Assembly: GCF_001500045.1 (NCBI RefSeq)
Contig: NZ_LQIX01000034.1
Coordinates: 1 to 64,000 of the forward strand
Length of the DNA stretch: 64,000 nucleotides
DNA from: Mycobacterium sp. GA-1199
GTDB taxonomy: Bacteria; Actinomycetota; Actinomycetes; Mycobacteriales; Mycobacteriaceae
Direction: 5' to 3'
Under the pieces are notes generated by a model, which saw nothing but the letters and a program-made list of their open reading frames with translations, was not told the DNA's origin and made no database searches. Numbering within the stretch: position 1 is the stretch's first letter; each line of letters starts with the position of its first letter. Positions 16,280-25,067 of this stretch are shown piece by piece. The translations under genes and the position numbers were made by a program.

Positions 16280-16912
16280 TCAGTACTGCCCAGAGGTGCG
16301 CGGCAGGTAGGAACACACCAGGATTTCGTTGTCCTCCGCCAACAGCTGAGCGACGGCCTGCTGTTCGCGCGTGTCGCTCTGTTCTCGGCGTGAACCGCCC
16401 GCAGGCGTCACCCGCATGGTGAACAGCACCTGAGCCTGGTGGGGCGAGGGCTGGACGATCTTGTCGATCGATATCACCTCGGCCTGCCTGTACTGCTTGC
16501 GGAACGCGTCGCCCGACAGGCGCGCGAGCGCCAGGTCCGAGCGCTTCTCCTTCACCGCGTCGAAGAGCCCACACAGGGTGTGGCGGGCGACGGTCTCGTT
16601 GTCGCCGTTGGTCAGCGCGTCCAGGTAGTCCTGGATGGCGGCCGTCACCGAGGATTCGCTCAGCGTGTTCGAACCGGCCGGTTCCTCGTCGCCACCCGCC
16701 ATGGCGACGACCGCGACGACCGCCGCGACCACCGCGAGCGCCACCACCGCCGCCAGGACGATCGGCCACCGCTTCTTCTTGCGGTACGGCACCGGCGGCG
16801 GCAGCATGCCCGGATACGCCGACGGCACGTTCTCCGGATACGGAAGTGATTGCGGATACATTTGCGGGCCGGTCGGTCCAGCGCCGTAATCGGGCGGGTA
16901 CGGACCGGTCAT
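16280..16912 (-). CDS. Membrane-anchored protein with Pro/Tyr-rich N-terminus (Rv2203 homologue)
   Basis: 210 residues from ATG at 16912, preceded by GGGGGAG. Residues 1-45 are rich in Pro, Tyr and Gly (PYPPDYGAGPTGP), residues 50-71 form one transmembrane helix (KKKRWPIVLAAVV onward), and the remaining ~135 residues, expected outside the membrane, resemble an NTF2-like/DUF4878-type domain (SVTAAIQDYLDALTNGDNE, RHTLCG, RKQYRQAEVISIDKI). Two cysteines (HTLCG and ILVCSY) could pair. The function is unknown. It converges with the Fe-S carrier gene, 16 bp apart, and diverges from adoK. Confidence 0.85.
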   Translation of the reverse strand: MTGPYPPDYGAGPTGPQMYPQSLPYPENVPSAYPGMLPPPVPYRKKKRWPIVLAAVVALAVVAAVVAVVAMAGGDEEPAGSNTLSESSVTAAIQDYLDALTNGDNETVARHTLCGLFDAVKEKRSDLALARLSGDAFRKQYRQAEVISIDKIVQPSPHQAQVLFTMRVTPAGGSRREQSDTREQQAVAQLLAEDNEILVCSYLPRTSGQY

Positions 16913-17045
16913 ATAGTTGCTCCCCCGAGATGTGGGTAGGAAGGCGCCTGTCTACAGTGCTGTCTTACGAGGCGGGCATGTCTTTGTAGGCAGGTTAGCG
17001 CACGAGAAATATCTAGGCGACTTAATCAAATGAAGGGTGTAGTTC

Positions 17046-18020
17046 GTGACAATTGCGGTGACCGGATCGATTGCAACCGACCACCTGATGCGGTTCCCCG
17101 GGAAATTCTCCGAACAGCTGCTGCCCGAACACCTGCAGAAAGTCTCGCTCAGCTTCCTCGTCGACGACCTCGTCGTTCACCGCGGCGGCGTCGCGGGCAA
17201 CATGGCCTTCGCCATCGGCGTGCTCGGTGGTGACGTCGCGCTCGTGGGCGCCGTCGGCCGCGACTTCGACGACTACCGCAGCTGGCTGGAGGCCGTCGGC
17301 GTCGACACCGAAAGCGTGCTGATCTCCGAGGACGCCTACACCGCGCGGTTCGTCTGCACCACCGACGAGGCCATGGCGCAGATCGCGTCGTTCTATCCGG
17401 GTGCGATGTCGGAGGCGCGCAACATCTCGCTGGCCGAGCTGGCCAAGCGGATCGGGGAGCCCGAGCTGGTCATCATCGGCGCCAACGACCCCGAGGCGAT
17501 GTTCTTGCACACCGAGGAGTGCCGCAAGCTCGGCCTGCCCTTCGCCGCCGACCCCTCCCAGCAGCTGGCGCGGCTGTCGGGGGAGGAGATCCGCAAGCTG
17601 ATCGACGGCGCCACCTATCTGTTCACCAACGACTACGAATGGGATCTGCTGCTACAGAAGTCCGGCTGGAGCGAGGCCCAGGTGATGAGCCAGATCGGGC
17701 TGCGCGTCACCACGCTCGGCCCCAAGGGCGTCGACGTGGTCAGCTCCGACGGCACCTTCATCCACGTCGGCGTGGTTCCGGAAAAGCACCAGGCCGATCC
17801 GACCGGTATCGGAGACGCGTTCCGGGCCGGCTTCCTCACCGGTCGCAGTGCCGGGCTGAGCCTGGAGCGTTCGGCGCAGCTCGCCTCGCTGGTGGCCGTG
17901 CTCGTGTTCGAGGCGCCCGGCCCGCAGGAATGGAGCTGGAACCGAGACGAGGCGATCCAGCGGCTCGGTGACGCCTACGGTGACGAAGCGGCCGAAGAGA
18001 TCTCGCAGGCGCTCAAGTAG
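17046..18020 (+). CDS. adoK: Adenosine kinase (PfkB family)
   Basis: Phosphorylates adenosine to AMP for purine salvage. 324 residues from GTG at 17046, matching M. tuberculosis AdoK (Rv2202c), which is a ribokinase-fold enzyme unlike the human one. Motifs: N-terminal TGSIATDHL and HRGGVAGNMAFAIGVLGG (substrate binding), VTTLGPKGV, and the PfkB signature with catalytic base DPTGIGDAFRAGFLTG. An AGGG lies about 8 bases upstream of the start. Its stop codon abuts the asnB stop with no gap; the two genes are convergent. Confidence 0.95.
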   Translation: MTIAVTGSIATDHLMRFPGKFSEQLLPEHLQKVSLSFLVDDLVVHRGGVAGNMAFAIGVLGGDVALVGAVGRDFDDYRSWLEAVGVDTESVLISEDAYTARFVCTTDEAMAQIASFYPGAMSEARNISLAELAKRIGEPELVIIGANDPEAMFLHTEECRKLGLPFAADPSQQLARLSGEEIRKLIDGATYLFTNDYEWDLLLQKSGWSEAQVMSQIGLRVTTLGPKGVDVVSSDGTFIHVGVVPEKHQADPTGIGDAFRAGFLTGRSAGLSLERSAQLASLVAVLVFEAPGPQEWSWNRDEAIQRLGDAYGDEAAEEISQALK

Positions 18021-19952
18021 CTACAGCTGCACCGGGTAGGTCGGCTCGCCGATCTCCGGGGTGATGCTGTGCTCGACGAAGATCGCGTGCCACAGCATGA
18101 AGATCAGCACCGTCCACAACCGGCGGCTGTGATCGCTTGTGCCGTCGCGGTGTTCGTCGAGCATGGTGCGGACGGTCGCGAGGTCGACCAGCTCGCCCGC
18201 CTGCGACGAGTTGACCATCGAGTACGCCCAGTCCTGTAGTTCGCCGGCCCGCAGCCAGTGCCGGATCGGCACCGGGAAGCCCAGCTTGGGCCGGTTGAGC
18301 ACGTGCTCGGGAACGATCGGCTCCAACGCCCGCCGTAAAGCGAATTTCGTTGTGGCCCTTGTGATCTTCTGGTCATACGGTAGCCGGGAAGCGACGGCGA
18401 AAACCTCAGGGTCCAGGAAGGGCACCCGCAGTTCGAGCGAGTTCGCCATGGTCATCTTGTCGGCCTTGACCAGGATGTCGCCGCGCAGCCAAGTGAACAG
18501 GTCGACGTGTTGCATGCGCGCGACCGGGTCGGTCCCCTGCGACGCGGCGTACACCGGCGCTGTCACGTCGGTGTGCGTCCACTCCTGACGGAACCCGGGG
18601 AGCACCGCGCGCAGTTGCTCGTCGGAGAAACTGCGCGCGTTGCCGTAGTAGCGCTCCTCGAGCGTGAGCGAACCGCGGTGCAGCAGGCTCTTGCCCCGCA
18701 TACCCTCGGGCAGCGGTCGCGACGCCCGCCCCAACGACCGTCGCACCGAGCGCGGCAGATACTCGAATGGCTTCAGCGACAACGGTTCCCGGTAGATGGT
18801 GTAGCCGCCGAACAATTCGTCGGCGCCCTCGCCGGAGAGCACCACCTTGACGTGTTTTCGGGCTTCGCGGGCGATGAAGAACAATGGCACCAGCGCCGGG
18901 TCGGCGACGGGTTCGTCCAGATACCAGACGATTTCGGGCAGCGCGGCGACGAACTCGGCCTGGCTGACCACCTTGGCCACATGCCGGGCGCCGATCGCCT
19001 CGGCCGAGGCGACCGCGACGTCGACCTCGGAGAAGCCCTCCCGTTCGAACCCGGTGGTGAACGTGATCAACCGCGGGTTGTGCCGCATGGCCAGCGCCGC
19101 GATCGCCGTCGAGTCGATGCCGCCGGACAGGAACGCGCCCACGGTCACGTCGGCACGCATGTGCTTGGCGACCGAATCCTCGAGCACCGCGGTGATCTCG
19201 TCGTAGCGGTCCTGCTCACGGCCCTCGGCGAATGGAACAGCGGAGAACCGCGGATGGAAGTAGCGGGTCACCTCGAGTTCACCGCCCGGACGCACGCGCC
19301 CGTAGCTACCCGACTCCAGCCTGCGGATCCCGACGTGCAGGGTCTCGGGTTCGGGGACGTACTGCAGCACCGTGTAGTGCTGAACGGCCCGCTGATCGAT
19401 GTCGAGGTCGAGGCCCAGGTCGTCGGCGAGTTCGAGCAGGCACTTCTTCTCGCTGCCCACCGCCGTGCCCCCCGGGCCGGTGGCCAGGTAGAGCGGTTTG
19501 ATGCCGAACGGGTCGCGGGCACAGAACAGCTCACCGCCGACGGTGTCCCACAGCGCGAAGGCGAACATGCCGCGCAGCCGGGTCAGCGCGTCGGTGCCCC
19601 AGTGGTGGTACGCCGCGATGATGGTCTCGCCGTCACCGTCGGTGTGAAACGTCACGCCGTGCCGGGCCGTCAGTTCCTCGCGTAGCTCGAGATAGTTGTA
19701 GATTTCGCCGTTGAACACGAGCACATAGCGGTCGGGCGAGTCCGGCGGACCCCACCGCAGGGGTTGGTGGCTGTGGGCGATGTCGATGATCGACAACCGG
19801 TTGAACCCGAGCACGACCCGGTCGTCGGACCACGTCCCGGGCTCGTCGGGGCCGCGATGACGCATCAGGTGCGACGCGCCGGACACCGCGTCGATCAGCG
19901 GGGGGGATACCTCAGCGGACGGGTCACGCACCAGGGCCAGCAGTCCGCACAC
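18021..19952 (-). CDS. asnB: Glutamine-dependent asparagine synthetase
   Basis: 643 residues from GTG at 19952, which places Cys2 as the N-terminal nucleophile after removal of the initiator Met. The Ntn glutaminase domain (~1-220) has MRHRGPDEPG, LSIID and VFNGEIYNY; the synthetase domain has the PP-loop LSGGIDSTAIAAL, GEGADELFGGY and DKMTMANSLELRVPFLD. An in-frame extension to 20129 would bury the nucleophile and overlaps the ctaC leader, so it is rejected. M. tuberculosis AsnB has been linked to amidation of peptidoglycan diaminopimelate; whether this protein amidates free aspartate or such a substrate cannot be told from sequence alone. Confidence 0.94.
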   Translation of the reverse strand: MCGLLALVRDPSAEVSPPLIDAVSGASHLMRHRGPDEPGTWSDDRVVLGFNRLSIIDIAHSHQPLRWGPPDSPDRYVLVFNGEIYNYLELREELTARHGVTFHTDGDGETIIAAYHHWGTDALTRLRGMFAFALWDTVGGELFCARDPFGIKPLYLATGPGGTAVGSEKKCLLELADDLGLDLDIDQRAVQHYTVLQYVPEPETLHVGIRRLESGSYGRVRPGGELEVTRYFHPRFSAVPFAEGREQDRYDEITAVLEDSVAKHMRADVTVGAFLSGGIDSTAIAALAMRHNPRLITFTTGFEREGFSEVDVAVASAEAIGARHVAKVVSQAEFVAALPEIVWYLDEPVADPALVPLFFIAREARKHVKVVLSGEGADELFGGYTIYREPLSLKPFEYLPRSVRRSLGRASRPLPEGMRGKSLLHRGSLTLEERYYGNARSFSDEQLRAVLPGFRQEWTHTDVTAPVYAASQGTDPVARMQHVDLFTWLRGDILVKADKMTMANSLELRVPFLDPEVFAVASRLPYDQKITRATTKFALRRALEPIVPEHVLNRPKLGFPVPIRHWLRAGELQDWAYSMVNSSQAGELVDLATVRTMLDEHRDGTSDHSRRLWTVLIFMLWHAIFVEHSITPEIGEPTYPVQL

Positions 19953-19958
19953 GGCGCC

Positions 19959-19964
19959 AGTATG
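19959..19964 (-). promoter_or_regulatory. Putative -10 hexamer for leaderless asnB mRNA
   Basis: CATACT on the minus strand ends six bases before the GTG at 19952. The first base departs from TANNNT, but spacing is exact and no Shine-Dalgarno sequence is present. Confidence 0.35.
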
Positions 19965-20080
19965 CCTAATCCCGAGGTGTGTTGAGACCTGCACCCGGGC
20001 GTGGTCTACGCTGCGTAGTATTCGCTCCAGAAATTGACCGCACCGCGGTCGCGCGTCACTGACTTCTAGGAGGCTCCAAC

Positions 20081-21148
20081 GTGACACCTCGCGGGCTGAA
20101 GGCGGTGGCGCGAACCGCGTCGCTGGCAATCGTCCTGGGTGCTACGGCGTTGCTGCTCAGCGGTTGCAGCTGGTCGGAGGTGCTGGGTCTGGGATGGCCG
20201 AAAGGCATCACGCCCGAAGCGCACGTCAACCGCGAACTGTGGATCGGTTCGGTGATCGCCTCGCTGGTCGTCGGCGCGATCGTGTGGGGGCTCATCTTCT
20301 GGTCCTCGGCGTTTCACCGGGCCAAGAAGACCGACACCGAGTTGCCGCGCCAGTTCGGCTACAACATGCCGCTGGAACTGGTGCTGACCGTCATCCCGTT
20401 CCTGATCATCTCGGTGCTGTTCTACTTCACCGTGGTGGTGCAGGAGAGGATGCTGCACGAGGAGTCGAATCCCGAAGTCGTGGTCAGCGTCACCGCCTTC
20501 CAATGGAACTGGAAGTTCGGCTACAAGAACGTGAACTTCTCCGACGGCACCTTCACCTACGAGGGCGCCGACCCCGAGCGCGCGGCCGCCGTGGCGTCGG
20601 GCCCCGAGGGCCTGGAGGGTGAGCACGGCGGCGAGGAAGGTTCACACGACCCGGCATTCGGCGTGATCGCCGGCAAGCACCCGCAGGACCGTTCGTACCT
20701 GGCGTTCGACAAGGTCGAGACGCTCGGCTCGTCCTCGGAGATCCCGGTGCTGGTGGTGCCGTCCGGCAAGCGCATCGAATTCCAGATCGCCTCGGCCGAC
20801 GTCATCCACGGATTCTGGGTGCCGGAGTTCCTGTTCAAGCGCGACGTGATGCCCAACCCGCGGGCGAACAACTCCGACAACACCTTCCAGATCAGCGAGA
20901 TCACCCAGACCGGGGCGTTCGTCGGGCGGTGCACCGAGATGTGCGGCACCTACCACGCGATGATGAACTTCGAACTGCGCGTGGTGGAGCCCAACGACTT
21001 CAAGGCGTATCTGCAGCAGCGCATCGACGGCAAGACCAACGCCCAGGCGCTGCAGGCCATCAACCAGCCACCGACCGCGATCACCACGAAGCCGTTCGAC
21101 ACCCGTCGCGGTGAACTGGCGCCCCAGCTAACGCAGGCCAGCAAGTAG
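20081..21148 (+). CDS. ctaC: Cytochrome c oxidase subunit II (aa3 type), lipoprotein
   Basis: 355 residues from GTG at 20081 with AGGAGGC upstream. An N-terminal signal ends in the lipobox LLSGC (Cys29 acylated). Two transmembrane helices follow (~54-76 and ~95-117). The periplasmic cupredoxin domain binds the dinuclear CuA centre: His in VIHGFWVPEF and the cluster CTEMCGTYHAMM with two Cys, His and Met. A Glu/Gly/His-rich insertion (EGEHGGEEGSHD) lies in the domain. It accepts electrons from the bcc complex encoded 2 kb away. ctaF follows 9 bp downstream. Confidence 0.97.
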   Translation: MTPRGLKAVARTASLAIVLGATALLLSGCSWSEVLGLGWPKGITPEAHVNRELWIGSVIASLVVGAIVWGLIFWSSAFHRAKKTDTELPRQFGYNMPLELVLTVIPFLIISVLFYFTVVVQERMLHEESNPEVVVSVTAFQWNWKFGYKNVNFSDGTFTYEGADPERAAAVASGPEGLEGEHGGEEGSHDPAFGVIAGKHPQDRSYLAFDKVETLGSSSEIPVLVVPSGKRIEFQIASADVIHGFWVPEFLFKRDVMPNPRANNSDNTFQISEITQTGAFVGRCTEMCGTYHAMMNFELRVVEPNDFKAYLQQRIDGKTNAQALQAINQPPTAITTKPFDTRRGELAPQLTQASK

Positions 21149-21157
21149 GGACACCAC

Positions 21158-21577
21158 ATGCATATCGAAGCCCGGCTGTTCGAGTTCCTGACCGCGTTCT
21201 TCGTCCTCGCCGCCATCGTCTACGCGGTGCTGACGGCGATGTTCCAGTACGGCGGCATCGAATGGGCCGGCACCACCGCGCTGGTGTTGACCGCCGGCCT
21301 GACCCTGATCACCGGCACCTTCTTCCGGTTCGTGGCACGGCGCCTGGACACCCGGCCCGAGGACTACGAGGACGCCGAGATCAGCGACGGCGCCGGTGAG
21401 CTCGGTTTCTTCAGCCCGCACAGCTGGTGGCCGGTCATGATCGCGCTGTCGGCCTCGATCGCCGCGGTCGGTGTGGCGCTGTGGCTGCCGTGGCTCATCG
21501 TGGCCGGTGGGGCCTTCGTGATCACGACGGTCGCGGGCCTGACGTTCGAGTACTACACCGGCCCCGAGAAGCACTGA
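21158..21577 (+). CDS. ctaF: Cytochrome c oxidase subunit IV
   Basis: 139 residues from ATG at 21158, 9 bp after ctaC. Four hydrophobic helices are visible (about 8-30, 38-58, 90-108, 112-132) with a charged loop RRLDTRPEDYEDAEI between the second and third. This is the actinobacterial CtaF/COX4-like subunit of the aa3 oxidase in the III2-IV2 supercomplex. It is co-transcribed with ctaC by position. After it, 212 bp precede mmpS3; I see no clear terminator there. Confidence 0.94.
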   Translation: MHIEARLFEFLTAFFVLAAIVYAVLTAMFQYGGIEWAGTTALVLTAGLTLITGTFFRFVARRLDTRPEDYEDAEISDGAGELGFFSPHSWWPVMIALSASIAAVGVALWLPWLIVAGGAFVITTVAGLTFEYYTGPEKH

Positions 21578-21789
21578 CCGTCGAATCGGCCGCCGTGCCG
21601 ATCGGTGCGGGCGGACAGGGCCACGGCCAAGGTCACAATCGGACCACCACTTGCGTCGGGAACCGTGGCGGGTGATCACGCCCGGTGACGGGGTTGGGTA
21701 GTGTTGCCGAGGCACGGTCAGTCGCCGCCGCTGAGCCGGGAGTCTGTGGCGTGCCGCGCCGGTTGAGTAGTCGAGAAGGATAGGCGTAC

Positions 21790-22656
21790 ATGAGCGGGCC
21801 GAATCCCCCGGATGACGAAGGTTCGGATATCCAGGGTCGGGAGCCGAGTCAGGAACCGGACCAGGCCGGCGGTGAGCAGCCTGCGCCGGACAGCAGCGAC
21901 ACGGATTTCTACTCGCGGGCGTACTCGGCGCCGGAGTCCGAGCAGTTCACCGCGGGACCGTACGTACCGGCCGACTCGTCGCTGTACGACTACGACAACT
22001 ACGAGCAGGCCGAGCCGGTCGACCAACCCGCACCGCCGCGGTGGCCGTGGGTCGTCGGCGTCGCGGCGATCATCGCGGCCATCGCGCTGGTGGTCTCCGT
22101 TTCGGTGTTGGTGACCCGCACCGACACCGACAGCCTCGCAGTACCGGAGACCTCGACCACGACCGTGGCGCCCCCGGTACAGGACGAGATCACGACCACC
22201 ACGCCGCCGCCGCCACCTCCGCCTCCACCGAGCGAAGAGCCACCGCCACCGCCGCCCGAAACCGTGACGGTGACTCAGGAGCCGCCGCCTCCGCCGCCCG
22301 CACCTGTCGAACCGCCACCGCCACCACCGCCGCCGGAGACCACGCCGCCGCCGGCGCCGCCGCCACCCACGACGACCCGTTCGGGCCCGCGACAGGTCAC
22401 CTATTCGGTGACGGGAACCAAAGCACCGGGAGACATCATCACTGTGACCTATATCGACGCCTCGGGCCGTAGCCGGACCCAGCGCAACGTCTACATCCCG
22501 TGGTCGTTGACCGTGACGCCGATCTCGCAGTCCGAGGTCGGCTCGGTGCAGGCGTCGAGCCTGTTCCTGGTCAGCAGGCTGAACTGCTCGATCACCACGA
22601 GCGATGGCACCGTGCTGTCGTCGAACACCAACAACGCCGCACAGACCAGCTGCTGA
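21790..22656 (+). CDS. mmpS3: MmpS-family membrane protein with Pro-rich stalk
   Basis: 288 residues from ATG at 21790, with GAAGGA upstream. Order: acidic, disordered cytoplasmic N-terminus (~1-77), one transmembrane helix (~80-103, WVVGVAAIIAAIALVVSVSVL), a long Pro/Glu/Thr stalk (~115-195) dominated by runs of Pro, then a C-terminal ~90-residue MmpS beta-sandwich domain (RQVTYSVTGTKAPGDIITVTY ... QASSLFLVSRLNCSI). MmpS proteins usually partner MmpL transporters, but as in M. tuberculosis (Rv2198c) no mmpL is adjacent; the gene lies in the respiratory cluster. Stop and next start overlap by one base (TGATG). Confidence 0.92.
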   Translation: MSGPNPPDDEGSDIQGREPSQEPDQAGGEQPAPDSSDTDFYSRAYSAPESEQFTAGPYVPADSSLYDYDNYEQAEPVDQPAPPRWPWVVGVAAIIAAIALVVSVSVLVTRTDTDSLAVPETSTTTVAPPVQDEITTTTPPPPPPPPPSEEPPPPPPETVTVTQEPPPPPPAPVEPPPPPPPPETTPPPAPPPPTTTRSGPRQVTYSVTGTKAPGDIITVTYIDASGRSRTQRNVYIPWSLTVTPISQSEVGSVQASSLFLVSRLNCSITTSDGTVLSSNTNNAAQTSC

Positions 22657-23327
22657 TGACATACGAAACCGACGCGTCGGGGCGCTCGCGGTTGACCCCC
22701 GGCCTGGACCCCAGCGAACTCGACCGCACCGACCGCATCCTGCTCGGCTCGTGCGCGGCGATCTGGCTGGTCGCCCTGGGGACCGGGGTCGCCGCGACGG
22801 TGGCGCTGGTAAACCTCGGGCGGGGGCCGACGGAGTCGTCCGGGGATGCCGGGACGCCGTGGCTGCTCTACACCGTCATCGGGATCTCCGCGGTGGTCAT
22901 CATCGGAGCGGTCCCGCTGCTGTTGCGCGCCCGACGGGACGCGCTGGCCGAATCGCCGCAGCCGCATGCCGACGGGCCCGCCCCGGCCGCCTCACCGGCT
23001 CCCGGCCGGGCACGGCCGATCGACCCGACACCGCCCACCGAGAAGTTGCCGTACGCGGCCCCGCGCCAGGAGCGCACATTCGAGGCGCCGGAGCCCGCGT
23101 CCACCGCCGTGGAGCTGTTGTGGCTGCGCTGCGCGGTCGCGATCGCCTGCGCGATCGGCATCGCCATGGTGGCTATCGGTGTTGCCACCTATCTGATGGC
23201 GGTCGACAGCAATGTCGCGGCCTGGATCTTTTATGCACTGACCGCTCTGGTCACCCTCGCCATGCCCGTCGTGCCGTGGTTCTACCTCAAAGAACTACGC
23301 GCCCTGCTCGATCAGCAGGGCGCGTAA
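22656..23327 (+). CDS. DUF2561 membrane protein (Rv2197c homologue)
   Basis: 223 residues from ATG at 22656, sharing a base with the mmpS3 stop. Four hydrophobic helices in two pairs (about 28-50, 66-86, then 152-176 and 186-206) flank a Pro/Ala-rich cytoplasmic or linker region. The family is mycobacterial and uncharacterised. Coupling to mmpS3 and the location between ctaCF and qcrCAB suggest a role in the envelope or respiratory membrane, but that is inference from position. The last codons and stop form a strong hairpin facing qcrB. Confidence 0.86.
   Translation: MTYETDASGRSRLTPGLDPSELDRTDRILLGSCAAIWLVALGTGVAATVALVNLGRGPTESSGDAGTPWLLYTVIGISAVVIIGAVPLLLRARRDALAESPQPHADGPAPAASPAPGRARPIDPTPPTEKLPYAAPRQERTFEAPEPASTAVELLWLRCAVAIACAIGIAMVAIGVATYLMAVDSNVAAWIFYALTALVTLAMPVVPWFYLKELRALLDQQGA
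23299..23325. terminator. Perfect 11-bp hairpin at the end of the DUF2561 gene
   Basis: Arms CGCGCCCTGCT (23299-23309) and AGCAGGGCGCG (23315-23325) are exact complements around a 5-base loop. The structure encodes the last residues (ALLDQQGA) and touches the TAA. It lies between convergent genes (qcrB ends at 23355) and could stop transcription from both sides. There is no long U-tract. Confidence 0.55.
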
Positions 23328-23354
23328 GTCCTTCTTCGGTTCTTGCCGGCCGCC

Positions 23355-25067
23355 TCAGTGGTGGCCGTTGGACGAGTCTCCGTCCCGGGAGCCGTGTCCG
23401 TTCGACGGGCTGTTGCGCTCCTGGTGCTCGGCCAGCGCGGTGAGCGCCTTGCGCTCGCCGGCGTGCAGAGCCGCAGTGAGGGCCTCGTGCTCTTCGATCG
23501 GATCGGCCGTGAGGAAGCTGCCGGTGCCCGGCGCCCCCGCGGAGCCCAGCTTGTTCATCCGCTTCGGGATGGCAGCGCCCTGGTACTCCAACGGAATCGG
23601 GTGACCGTGCTCGTCCACCGGACCGAGCGGCTGGTGCAGCTCGATGTAGGCACCGTGGGGCAGCCGCTTGATGATGCCGGTCTCGATGCCGTGTTCGAGC
23701 ACCTCCCGGTCGCTGCGCTGCAGGCCGATTGCCCACCGGTAGGCGATGTAGTAGACGATCGCGGGCAGCACCACCATGCCGATGCGGCCGATCCACGTCG
23801 TCGCGTTCAGCGAGATGTGGAACTTCAGCGCGATGATGTCGTTCATCGCACACAGCGTGAACAGCATGTACAACGCGATCGCCGCCGACCCCAACGCGGT
23901 TCGCACCGGGGCGTCACGCGGACGCTGCAGCAGGTTGTGGTGCGCGGTGTCGCCGGTGAGCCTCTTCTCGATGTACGGGTAGGCGATCAGCAGCGTGAAC
24001 ACCAGTCCCATGAACAGGGCGACCCAGGTGGACGCCGGGACGGTGTAGTTGCCGAAGTAGAGCTCCCACGGCGGGAAGATACGCGCCACACCCTCGGTCC
24101 ACATCATGTAGAAGTCCGGCTGGCTACCCGCCGACACTTGAGATGGCTTGTACGGCCCCAAGTTCCAGACCGGGTTGATCGTCAGTAGTCCACCCATCAG
24201 GCCGAGGATGCCGACCGTCATCGCGAAGAAGGCGCCCGACTTCACCGCGAACACCGGCATGACGCGCACGCCGACGACGTTGGTCTCGGTGCGGCCCGGG
24301 CCGGGGAACTGGGTGTGCTTTTGGAACCACACCAGGGCCAGGTGAAGCCCGATGAGCGCCAACATGATTCCGGGGATCAGCAGGATGTGCAGTGCGTACA
24401 TCCTGGGGATCCAGTATCCGTCTTCGTTGCACATGTATCCGACGCCGCCGCAGGGGAAGTCGCCGCCGAACAGGGCCCAGTGCAACCAGGTGCCGATCAC
24501 CGGCATGCCGAGCGAGATCGATGAGAGCGCGGCCCGCAGCCCGATGCCCGACAGCAGGTCGTCCGGCAACGAGTAGCCGAAGTAGCCCTCGAACATCGCC
24601 AGGATCAGCAGCAGGGCGCCGATCACCCAGTTCGCCTCACGCGGGCGCCGGAAGGCGCCGGTGAAGAAGATGCGGGCCAGGTGGACCATGATCGCCGCCG
24701 CGAACAGCAGTGCGGCCCAGTGGTGGATCTGACGGACGAACAACCCGCCGCGGACCTCGAAGCTGATGTCGAGCGTCGACGCGTACGCCTTCGACATCTG
24801 GACCCCGCGCAGCGGCTGGTAGACGCCGTTATAGGTGACCTCGGCCATCGACGGGTCGAAGAACAGCGTCAGGTACACGCCGGTGATCAGCAGCACGATG
24901 AAGCTGTAGAGCGCGATCTCGCCCAGCAGGAATGACCAGTGGGTCGGGAACACCTTGTTCAGCTGGCGCCGCACCGCTGCCGACGGGTGATAGCGCGAAT
25001 CGATGGCATTGCCCTGTGCCGCAGCGACTTCGGCGAGCTTCGGCGGCTTCGGCAGTGATGGACTCAT
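23355..25067 (-). CDS. qcrB: Cytochrome bcc complex subunit b
   Basis: 570 residues from ATG at 25067, overlapping the qcrA stop (ATGA). It carries the two b hemes and the quinol sites of the bcc complex. Cytochrome b helices begin near residue 46; heme-ligand His residues lie in RQIHHWAALLFAAAIMVHLARI and in TWLHWALFGG / YALHILLIPGIMLALIGLHLALVWFQKHTQ. The PEWY-like motif is PPWELYF; T324 in MMWTEGVARI corresponds to T313 of M. tuberculosis QcrB, a position where changes give Q203 (telacebec) resistance. A 14-residue segment with two cysteines (residues 206-219) replaces a much shorter loop before IPRMYALHILL. The C-terminus is hydrophilic and His/Asn/Gly-rich. Confidence 0.97.
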   Translation of the reverse strand: MSPSLPKPPKLAEVAAAQGNAIDSRYHPSAAVRRQLNKVFPTHWSFLLGEIALYSFIVLLITGVYLTLFFDPSMAEVTYNGVYQPLRGVQMSKAYASTLDISFEVRGGLFVRQIHHWAALLFAAAIMVHLARIFFTGAFRRPREANWVIGALLLILAMFEGYFGYSLPDDLLSGIGLRAALSSISLGMPVIGTWLHWALFGGDFPCGGVGYMCNEDGYWIPRMYALHILLIPGIMLALIGLHLALVWFQKHTQFPGPGRTETNVVGVRVMPVFAVKSGAFFAMTVGILGLMGGLLTINPVWNLGPYKPSQVSAGSQPDFYMMWTEGVARIFPPWELYFGNYTVPASTWVALFMGLVFTLLIAYPYIEKRLTGDTAHHNLLQRPRDAPVRTALGSAAIALYMLFTLCAMNDIIALKFHISLNATTWIGRIGMVVLPAIVYYIAYRWAIGLQRSDREVLEHGIETGIIKRLPHGAYIELHQPLGPVDEHGHPIPLEYQGAAIPKRMNKLGSAGAPGTGSFLTADPIEEHEALTAALHAGERKALTALAEHQERNSPSNGHGSRDGDSSNGHH

